Below are positions 26,013 to 32,034 of a stretch of 32,034 nt of DNA, piece by piece. The stretch comes from Chromatiales bacterium (lineage in GTDB: Bacteria; Pseudomonadota; Gammaproteobacteria; JAGRCI01), in NCBI GenBank assembly GCA_020445565.1, contig JAGRGI010000033.1, positions 1-32,034 of the forward strand, written 5' to 3'. Every line of letters begins with the position of its first letter. Position 1 is the first letter of the stretch. The notes beneath the pieces are model-generated. The model was not told the DNA's origin. It worked only from the letters and a program-made list of their open reading frames with translations, and did no database searches. The position numbers and the translations under genes were made by a program.

Positions 26013-26025
26013 GATTAAAAGTCAA
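25998..26025 (-). promoter_or_regulatory. Candidate hipBA promoter
   Basis: On the minus strand, TTGACT (26020-26025) is followed after 16 bp by TATTAA (25998-26003 region). The -10 box falls inside the outer operator-like repeat. The predicted start near 25990 leaves about 34 nt to the ATG at 25956. Confidence 0.45.
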
Positions 26026-26176
26026 GGGTGCAGACCTTACTTGCGGGAACAGCACCAACGCTTTCAATCTTCTCCCAGAAATGTCCATCCATATTCACCC
26101 TGACCGGATTCAGTTCGATAAACATTTGCCGAGTCTCTTGCATCAACCGATCGGCACCATTTTTGTCATCTGACAT
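26015..26176 (-). CDS. Small ORF upstream of hipBA, possibly a gene remnant
   Basis: A 53-codon frame starts at the ATG at 26174-26176 and ends at a TAA (26015-26017), which lies beside the hipB -35 box. The composition looks protein-like (RLMQETRQMFIELNPVRVN, then MDGHFWEKIESVG). The frame stays open for 13 codons before the ATG with equally sensible sequence (SVELAIRYP), so it may be the C-terminal end of a decayed gene rather than a complete small protein. No ribosome site was seen and no family was recognised. Confidence 0.35.
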   Translation of the reverse strand: MSDDKNGADRLMQETRQMFIELNPVRVNMDGHFWEKIESVGAVPASKVCTLDF

Positions 26177-26187
26177 TGGATAACGAA

Positions 26188-26214
26188 TTGCCAGTTCAAC
26201 CGATTTTTTATAAT
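26188..26214 (+). promoter_or_regulatory. Candidate promoter of the CHAT/NB-ARC/TPR gene
   Basis: A perfect -10 TATAAT (26209-26214) lies 15 bp after TTGCCA (26188-26193). The start near 26221 coincides with a weak AT hairpin (AAAAACA-AGGAA-TGTTTTT, 26222-26240) and gives a leader of about 64 nt to the TTG start at 26285. Spacing is short by two bases, so strength may be low or regulated. Confidence 0.5.
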
Positions 26215-26284
26215 GTCACTAAAAAACAAGGAATGTTTTTCTTCAAACTTACTTCTTAAATGAAAAAACAGCAGAGAGCCTGCC

Positions 26285-29200
26285 TTGTCCAGTGCCGAAC
26301 TGATCCTCCGCTTCTCCGATACTAACCAGGTAAACGTCGCCTTCGAGGGCCACGACTCCGCTCCCCAGCCCTTCGTGAACCCTGTCAGCGACAAGGACCG
26401 TTCCGACATCCGCTGGTACATCGAGACCTACGGCGCCCACTCCCTGGCCGACCCGGACGACAAGGATGCAGCGCGCATCGAGGCACGGCTGCCGGAAATC
26501 GGCAAGGCCCTGTTCAAACAGGTCTTCGCATCCGATGAGGCGCGGGATCTCTACAAGGACTTTCGCGATGCCGACGCGGCCCAGCGTATCCTGACGGTCG
26601 AAACCCGCGACGCGGCCATCCTCTCCCTGCCCTGGGAGTTGCTGCACGATACCCGGACCAACGAGACCTACCTGTTTCGCTATCGTCCCCATATCAGCAT
26701 CCGCCGGCGCATGTCCGGTGACGCCAAGGCCTTGTACAAGGTTGAGCCCCGCGACCGCCTGCATCTGCTGTTCGTGATCAGCCGCCCCAGAGACGCCGGC
26801 TTTATCGACCCGCGCACCGACCCCCAGGCCGTGCTCGATGCCATCGACAGGCATGCGCCGGGGCGGATCAGCGTCGAGTTCCTGCGTCCCGCCACCCTCA
26901 ACGCCCTTCACGAGCGGCTGAATGACGACAACAAGCCACGCATCGACATCCTGCATTTCGACGGCCACGGGGTATTTCAACAGGTCTCCGAGAAGGAGGC
27001 GGCACAGAATCCAGGGCTCTTCGGCAAGTCGATCCAGAGCGTGATCCAGCGCGAGCGCCGGCAACGCAAGGTCGAAGGGGCTGAGGCACGGGTCGGCGTC
27101 GGCTTCCTGGTGTTCGAGAACGAGCAGGGCGAGAAGCAGCTGATCGCCGCCGACGACCTGGCCAACGAACTCAAGGAGAGCCGCATTGGCCTGGTGGTCC
27201 TCTCCGCCTGCCAGTCCGCCACCCTGAACGCCGAGGGCGATCCGATGGCTGGGGTAGCGGGGGGTCTCACCACCACCGGCATCCCGGCCATTCTGGCCAT
27301 GACCCACTCGGTGCTGGTAAAGACCACCGAGGCCCTGTTCGGCAACTTCTACCAGTCCCTGGCCCGGGGGCGCGGTATCGTCCAGGCCCTGGACGACGCC
27401 CGGGCCTGGCTCGCCAACAACCCGGACAAGTTCCCGGTGCGCCGGGGTGATGCGTGGCACATGCTCCAGCTCCAGGACTGGTTCCTGCCGGCCCTGTTCC
27501 ACGTCGGCCGCGACGCCCCCCTGCTCACCACCGAACCGGAACAGATCGCCGTTGCTCCCACTACTCTGCACAATCTGCGCAAACGCCACGAGACCGGTTT
27601 CTTCGGCCGCCGACAAGAACTGTGGCGGATAGAACGCTGGTTCGCCGGCGCCACCCGGCGCATCTCCATTACCGGCTTCGGCGGCCAGGGCAAGACCGAA
27701 CTGGCCCTGGAGGCCGGGCGCTGGCTACTGCGCTGCGGCCTGTTCCAGCGCGCCCTGTTCGTCGATTACGCCCATGCGCAGACCGACGACGCCCTGGGCC
27801 TCGCCGTAAGCACCCTAGGCAGTGTGCTGGAGCAGACCTTGAGCAATGAGCAGGAGATCGAGCATGCCCTCGCCACCGCCCCGACCCTGATCATTCTCGA
27901 CAACCTGGAGACCCTGGCCGACGACGCCCTGCACCCACTGCTGGATGCCGCCAGCCACTGGTCCGAGCTGCCGGGCGTGCGCCTGTTGCTTACCAGCCGC
28001 CGCCCCGAGTTCAATCACGCCGGCTACCCTATCGAGGGCACCAGGGAGCATCGGCATATTGCATTGCAAGGCCTCGGTTCGGTGGACTACCCGGACGACG
28101 CCATCGACTGGTGCGCCAAACTCCACGCCCTGCCCATCGCCGATGAGAGCCACCGCCGCCCGCTGCCTAAGCGGGAAGAGCTGGTGGCGCTGTTCGACCG
28201 GGTCGCCTTCCACCCCCTCTCCATCGCCGTGCTCGCCCAGCAACTCCACCGCCATTCGTTCAAGCGGCTCAGCGAGCGCCTCGACCTGCTGCTGAACGAA
28301 CAGGCCCGATCCCCGGTGGCCGCCGAGGGTACCCCACCGGAACTCATCGCCTCCCTGCAACTCTCCTTGGAACGGCTGAACGCCGAACAGCGCCGCGCCG
28401 TCGCCCGTCTCGGGGTCTTTCAGGGCGGGGCCTTCGAAGACGACCTGCTCGCCATCACAGAACTGGGTCAGTGGAGCAATAACGACCAGGAGCGCAGGCA
28501 GCTCCAGTCATTGCTGAACGCCCTGGAGGCTGGTGATCCTCGCCCCCTGTTAAAAATGATGGGAGTGAATCTGCCCGAAGGGGTGGAGCCACCCGCCGAG
28601 CTACTGCAACAGCTCCCCCAGGGCGAACAGCTCCAGGGTCTCATCCAACAACTGAGAGACCAGCTTGCCAGGTTACCCCAGGCTGAATCCGACACCCCGG
28701 ATCCCTGGCCGGAACTGCGCCGCGAACTGCGGGCCGCCGCCCTCATCGAGGTCGAATCGGTGCCCGGTGTTGCGCCGCCGTTTCTGCGTTTTCACCCCAC
28801 CCTCGCCCCCATGCTCTGGGCCGAACTGAATCCCGAAGAGCAGGCCAGTCTGCGCCGCGCTTACCGACAGCGCTACCAACAACTGGCTGGTTTCCTCTAC
28901 AACTCGGATCGCAAGAACCCCGACCAGGCCCGCGCCATCGCCCGGCGGGAACTGCCCAACCTGCTGCAGGCGGTGGAGCAGGCGCTGGCGGCCGGGGACG
29001 AAGACGCGGTGGACTTCGTCGATTCGGTCAACCGGTTCCTAAACTTCTTCGGCCGCCACCGGGAGGCGGTCGGGCTGACCCGGCGGGCCGAACAGCTGGT
29101 CGGCCTGCCCGGCTCCGATAGCTGGTTCCTATACCACGCCAACCTCGGGGAACAGCTCCTCGCCGCCGGGCAGGCGACGGAGGCGTTGGCGGTTTTTACC

Positions 29201-30106
29201 CGCATCCATGACACCCTCCAGGAGAGCAGTGGCGGCGCGCCCAGCTATCGGCTTGCCGTTACCCTCAGTCGTCTCGGTCGCTGTCACGAAAACGCCGGCC
29301 ATCCCGACCGCGCCGAGGCCGAGTACCGCCGGGGGATCGAGGTGACCGAAGAGCTGGAGCAGGACGATCAGGTTCGCCGCCACCGAGGCGCGTTGCATAC
29401 CGACCTGGCGGATGTACTGAGGGATCAGGGGCGCTTTAGCGAAGCGCATGAGCAGTACACGCATGGGCTGGAGATTATGGAAGCGCTTGGGGATAAACGG
29501 TCTGAGGGCGCGATACTGAGCCAACTCGGCACCCTGGCTATGTTGCAGGGGGACCTCGAAGAGGCGGTGCAGCGCAACCAACAGGCCCTCGAACTCTTCC
29601 GGCGCCTCGGTGAACCCGTCTCCGAAGCGGTGACCCTGCACCAGCTCGGCAGGGCCTTTCAAGAGGCCCGACAGTGGGACCAGGCCGAGCACCACTACCG
29701 CGAGTCCGCGCTATTGAAGGAACAAAGAGGAGACCTCGCCGGCGCGGCCCGAACCTGGAACCAGCTCGCCATCGTCTGCAAGAACGCCGGCCGTCCCGAG
29801 GCGGCGGAGACCTGGTATCGTAAGGCAATCGAGGTTGGCAAGGCGACCGGCGATCGTCTGACTACTACTCGTGCCATCAGCAACCTCGCCGACCTCCTCC
29901 AATCCCAACCCGGCCGTCTCGACGAGGCCCGCCAGCTCGCCGAACAGGCCCTCGCCATCGAGCAGACCCTCCACCCCGGCGCCGCCCAGATATGGAACAC
30001 CTACAACATCCTCGCTGTGATCGCCGACCGCCAGCAGCGCCCCGAGGCGGCCGCCGATTACCGCCGCCAGGCCCGCGAGGCGAGGGCGCAGAGTTTGCCG
30101 CCGTGA
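26285..30106 (+). CDS. CHAT-protease / NB-ARC (STAND) NTPase / TPR protein
   Basis: This 1273-residue multidomain protein has a CHAT (caspase-like) protease at about 100-400, with catalytic His228 in HFDGHGVF and Cys309 in LVVLSACQS. An NB-ARC-type STAND NTPase follows from about 437: FFGRRQEL, Walker A GFGGQGKT (464-471), Walker B LIILDN (535-540) and LLLTSRRPEF. A helical segment leads into TPR repeats over about 930-1270 (for example GRCHENAGHPDRAEAEYRRG and RFSEAHEQYTHGLEIM). Such proteins sense a trigger through the repeats, oligomerise via the NTPase and activate the protease; several bacterial STAND proteins are antiphage. The start is TTG at 26285, since an in-frame stop lies at 26261 and AGAGAG sits 6 bases upstream. 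The reading frame may be truncated at its end (see 30103-30237). Confidence 0.88.
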   Translation: MSSAELILRFSDTNQVNVAFEGHDSAPQPFVNPVSDKDRSDIRWYIETYGAHSLADPDDKDAARIEARLPEIGKALFKQVFASDEARDLYKDFRDADAAQRILTVETRDAAILSLPWELLHDTRTNETYLFRYRPHISIRRRMSGDAKALYKVEPRDRLHLLFVISRPRDAGFIDPRTDPQAVLDAIDRHAPGRISVEFLRPATLNALHERLNDDNKPRIDILHFDGHGVFQQVSEKEAAQNPGLFGKSIQSVIQRERRQRKVEGAEARVGVGFLVFENEQGEKQLIAADDLANELKESRIGLVVLSACQSATLNAEGDPMAGVAGGLTTTGIPAILAMTHSVLVKTTEALFGNFYQSLARGRGIVQALDDARAWLANNPDKFPVRRGDAWHMLQLQDWFLPALFHVGRDAPLLTTEPEQIAVAPTTLHNLRKRHETGFFGRRQELWRIERWFAGATRRISITGFGGQGKTELALEAGRWLLRCGLFQRALFVDYAHAQTDDALGLAVSTLGSVLEQTLSNEQEIEHALATAPTLIILDNLETLADDALHPLLDAASHWSELPGVRLLLTSRRPEFNHAGYPIEGTREHRHIALQGLGSVDYPDDAIDWCAKLHALPIADESHRRPLPKREELVALFDRVAFHPLSIAVLAQQLHRHSFKRLSERLDLLLNEQARSPVAAEGTPPELIASLQLSLERLNAEQRRAVARLGVFQGGAFEDDLLAITELGQWSNNDQERRQLQSLLNALEAGDPRPLLKMMGVNLPEGVEPPAELLQQLPQGEQLQGLIQQLRDQLARLPQAESDTPDPWPELRRELRAAALIEVESVPGVAPPFLRFHPTLAPMLWAELNPEEQASLRRAYRQRYQQLAGFLYNSDRKNPDQARAIARRELPNLLQAVEQALAAGDEDAVDFVDSVNRFLNFFGRHREAVGLTRRAEQLVGLPGSDSWFLYHANLGEQLLAAGQATEALAVFTRIHDTLQESSGGAPSYRLAVTLSRLGRCHENAGHPDRAEAEYRRGIEVTEELEQDDQVRRHRGALHTDLADVLRDQGRFSEAHEQYTHGLEIMEALGDKRSEGAILSQLGTLAMLQGDLEEAVQRNQQALELFRRLGEPVSEAVTLHQLGRAFQEARQWDQAEHHYRESALLKEQRGDLAGAARTWNQLAIVCKNAGRPEAAETWYRKAIEVGKATGDRLTTTRAISNLADLLQSQPGRLDEARQLAEQALAIEQTLHPGAAQIWNTYNILAVIADRQQRPEAAADYRRQAREARAQSLPP

Positions 30107-30237
30107 TCGAGCGCATCCTCGGAGGCGAACGGGACCCGGAGGTGCTCTGCCGGAACCTTGCCAACTTTGCGTTCTTGGTCGAGCTGATCCTAAAGGCCCT
30201 TAACGATCCAAGTGCACTGGAGACTTTGCTGACATAG
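30103..30237 (+). CDS. 44-codon ORF overlapping the CHAT gene stop; separate protein or shifted tail
   Basis: A GTG at 30103 overlaps the CHAT gene's TGA as GTGA, and the +1 frame then runs to TAG at 30235-30237. The product (IERILGGERDPEVLCRNL, then ANFAFLVELILKAL) is a compact, helical, plausible sequence. The same frame is also sensible a few codons upstream (GAEFAAVIERIL), where the CHAT frame ends abruptly in SLPP. It could be a translationally coupled small protein, or the real C-terminus separated by a one-base frameshift (mutation, sequencing error or programmed). Confidence 0.45.
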   Translation: MIERILGGERDPEVLCRNLANFAFLVELILKALNDPSALETLLT

Positions 30238-30580
30238 TTAATTGGAGATTCATGGTTCCTTATGAATAACAGGTCACCCCACATCCCGGACCAAGTGAAG
30301 GTACTAGCACGCCGAATCACTACGTTCACGCACCCAACGATGGGGTAACTCACGATACACATGATCAATGAGCCCATTATGTTGAACAAAGCACTTGAAA
30401 ACCGATCTGCGTCCGCTGGTAATCGGCACTATCGCCAAACCTATGGCACGTTAAACACGCCTATACCGGATTTTGTAATGTACCAAACGCACAGAGGATT
30501 AAATCCAAAGCGTCAACATTAACTATATACCGCCCTTACAACATCAGGCCACACCACTAAGCAACAAGAGGCATACAGCT
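30238..30580. other. Gene-free stretch between CHAT gene and membrane-protein gene
   Basis: These 343 bases have no supported gene. They are lower in GC than the CHAT gene, and several short AT blocks near 30470-30530 (such as TATATA) could be a promoter for the next gene. I could not assign a -35/-10 pair or a terminator. Confidence 0.55.
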
Positions 30581-31186
30581 ATGAACTACACATCCGTAAA
30601 TGTGCTATTAAGCTCATCCACTAGTGAATCCGAGCGTTTAGAATTGGCACAGGCTCTCAGTGATTTGTTAGACACAGGATCAACAAAACCCACTAAAATC
30701 ACTGTAAAGAACGGCTCCACGGAGATATCAATTTTATGGGATGTTGCACAAATAGGGGGAGCCGTATTAGCCGCCGGCGCGACGTTGGCTGCTGGAGCTT
30801 TCATTAAAAAGGTTGCCGAATCATTTGCAACTCACATTTTCAACAAGGCGATAAACTCCCCCACGGCAGAAACCGGAAAGACAACGATCTTACCCAAGCC
30901 CAGTTGGGACAAAAACACGGAAGAAAATGGCAGCAACTCATCTCTAGTGGAGGTCGATAATAAGATTTATAACTTTGTTGCGAATAATCAGTTACTAAAC
31001 CAATTACTTGCACATTCTCAGCGAGTAACGGTCCGCAGAACAATTGAAGTGCATAACGCCCTCGAAGATAACATGGAAATCAAAGAACAATCATGCACAC
31101 TGATATTCGGCGAGGTTTCAGATATTTCTGAATCTATTAAAATAGTACTCAACGCATCGAAAAAGCAAAATACAAACACCCCGTAA
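30581..31186 (+). CDS. Orphan single-span membrane protein, candidate effector or CHAT substrate
   Basis: This 201-residue protein has a polar, Ser/Thr-rich N-terminus (residues 1-50) and one hydrophobic segment at about 51-76 rich in Gly and Ala (GGAVLAAGATLAAGAF). An amphipathic helix (KKVAESFATHIFNKAI), a polar linker (about 92-125) and a C-terminal domain (about 126-195, VRRTIEVHNALEDN) follow. I recognise no family with confidence; the N-terminal layout vaguely recalls effector-associated constant components of conflict systems. Base composition is much more AT-rich than the CHAT gene, a sign of separate transfer. GAGG lies about 10 bases upstream of the ATG. Position after a protease-STAND gene suggests a membrane-acting target or effector, which is inference only. 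Confidence 0.6.
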   Translation: MNYTSVNVLLSSSTSESERLELAQALSDLLDTGSTKPTKITVKNGSTEISILWDVAQIGGAVLAAGATLAAGAFIKKVAESFATHIFNKAINSPTAETGKTTILPKPSWDKNTEENGSNSSLVEVDNKIYNFVANNQLLNQLLAHSQRVTVRRTIEVHNALEDNMEIKEQSCTLIFGEVSDISESIKIVLNASKKQNTNTP

Positions 31187-31785
31187 ATAGCTTGGAATTT
31201 ATACCTTTACTGATAGTTTCAAGCACTTCGTATCCCTCTGGTCTCACACTAGGATAGGCCGGTTTCCCTACCCTGGTGGAAATGACAGCACAACCGCGTC
31301 GGCATCGTGCCACCGGTGGCAACATATGCAGGGATAGAAACCATCTCAGTGCAAGGCTTCGGTATCCTGGAGCTGGGTCACGGCTATTTTGCCGAGGCCG
31401 AACCGGTGATCGATGACATCAAAGAGGCCATCGCCGAGCGACGTCCAGCAGCGCAGCGGTCGATACCCCGGCCGCAGCAGGGCCACTTCATCATCGAGGT
31501 TTAACGCACTGGCGTGTTCTCGGCATTCTGAGTGATCACCAGCCAACCGCGAAAGAGTGGCTCGTAGGTTTCGTTGTCGGAGCTCCTCATGTCCCTGCTG
31601 CGAGTGCTGCGCCCGTTTTAGCGGGACTTGAGTTCGTCCCAGCCGAATCGCCGTGATTTGGAATTTTGTGGGTGTAACCTTCCTGCATCCGTACCAGACC
31701 AATCAAACCAACCCGCTTCAGAATCGACAACCACTGCACCCATAAGAGACTTTTCGATGGCTTCGATGCGTTCGAACTGAGAAAA
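31187..31785. other. Gene-poor stretch with short open frames only
   Basis: No convincing gene lies in these ~600 bases. A 65-codon plus-strand frame (GTG 31307 to TAA 31504) and a 29-codon minus-strand frame ending YEPLFRGWLVITQN (near 31501-31590) read like protein pieces, but they lack ribosome sites and I recognise neither. This looks like decayed island sequence. A 14-bp perfect palindrome TGCCACCGGTGGCA lies at 31308-31321. Confidence 0.5.
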
Positions 31786-32034
31786 TTAATCCCCTACCTC
31801 ATTACCCGGCATCTCGGGAATATCCATGAATATATTCATCAATGGCCGGTTTACATAGTAGTTGTAGCGCCCGATCTTATGCTTTTCGATTAAGCCTTTA
31901 TCCGTCAATTTCTTCAGATACTTAGCGGCAGTCAGCCGTGAGACACGCAAGTCACTCTGAACCGATTCTATCTTGGTGTATGGGTGCCGAAACAGATTGT
32001 TGAGCAGATCCTGGCTATAGATCTTGGGCAGCTC
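31786..32034 (-). CDS. Fic-family protein, C-terminal end only (rest off the right edge)
   Basis: The last 82 residues of a minus-strand gene read ELPKIYSQDLLNNLFRHPY, then VSRLTAAKYLKKLTDKGLI, then KIGRYNYYVNRPLMNIF, ending at TAA 31786-31788. This is the winged-helix C-terminal domain of the large Fic-family (Fic/DOC) proteins, in which a Fic AMPylation domain precedes a DNA-binding-type helix-turn-helix (LRVSRLTAAKYL). The catalytic HPFxxGNGR motif would lie outside the window. Such genes are common on islands beside toxin-antitoxin loci. The frame is open to the window edge. Confidence 0.75.
   Translation of the reverse strand, partial: ELPKIYSQDLLNNLFRHPYTKIESVQSDLRVSRLTAAKYLKKLTDKGLIEKHKIGRYNYYVNRPLMNIFMDIPEMPGNEVGD

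Larger units (their letters stand above)
24127..32034. mobile_element. Inferred genomic island integrated at tRNA-Phe (one end only)
   Basis: The left limit is the tRNA-Phe core. To the right lie genes typical of mobile islands: hipBA, a CHAT/NB-ARC/TPR protein, an AT-rich orphan membrane protein, fragments, and a Fic-family gene. GC content and codon use vary sharply within it. No integrase, transposase or second att copy is in the window, so its length and mobility are unknown. Confidence 0.6.

Noticed and set aside
26143-26421. 92-codon minus-strand frame over the CHAT gene start
   Set aside because: It overlaps the conserved N-terminus and promoter of the CHAT gene, and its sequence has no domain character.
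31307-31504. 65-codon plus-strand frame as a real gene
   Set aside because: GTG start without a ribosome site, no recognised family, and it sits in a stretch of broken frames. Mentioned only in the region note.

Overview
The window looks like chromosome of a GC-rich Gram-negative gammaproteobacterium. The evidence is a lipid A acyltransferase, several lipoproteins, a soluble lytic transglycosylase, a DsrC/TusE-family sulfur-relay protein and TrkH. A purple-sulfur or sulfur-oxidising lineage such as Chromatiales would fit, but that is inference. The right quarter is different: it starts at a broken-off 3' half of a tRNA-Phe gene and appears to be the end of an integrated genomic island.

Layout. 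(1) 1-3795, housekeeping: partial chromate transporter chrA (-), tRNA-Lys with its own promoter and terminator (-), trkH (+), a tusE/dsrC-like gene and a periplasmic thioredoxin-like gene (+). (2) 3861-10892, a tightly coupled four-gene operon (+): TIR protein, MoxR-type AAA+ ATPase, vWA protein, and a 1231-residue WD40-tailed protein. All three junctions are start/stop overlaps, and a good promoter precedes the first gene. The gene content resembles NTP-dependent conflict (immunity) systems built on MoxR-vWA pairs. (3) 10909-15608, carbohydrate and envelope genes (-): hexose-6-phosphate epimerase, LpxL-type acyltransferase and alpha-glucan phosphorylase. One small secreted-protein gene (+) overlaps the end of the acyltransferase gene. 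(4) 15832-21314, a seven-gene operon (-) that reads as an envelope-spanning apparatus: secreted coiled-coil protein, Cys-rich lipoprotein, MotA/ExbB-like and ExbD/MotB-like stator pair, DUF4384-like lipoprotein, membrane-anchored SPOR-like protein and lytic transglycosylase. I cannot match this set to a named system. (5) 21853-23947, an ATP-grasp ligase gene followed by an isoaspartyl peptidase/asparaginase gene (+).

(6) 24127 to the right edge, the inferred island: the 45-bp tRNA-Phe core (24127-24171), a hipBA toxin-antitoxin pair (-) with two operator-like repeats, a small ORF, a large CHAT-protease/NB-ARC/TPR protein (+) with a possible frame-shifted tail, an AT-rich single-membrane-segment protein (+), a gene-poor stretch, and the C-terminal end of a Fic-family protein (-). 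No integrase is visible, so the other end lies outside the window.

Two unrelated predicted defence modules (TIR/MoxR/vWA/WD40 and CHAT/NB-ARC/TPR plus membrane protein) and one possible proton-driven envelope machine are the main points of interest. All functional statements come from reading motifs; no database search was run.
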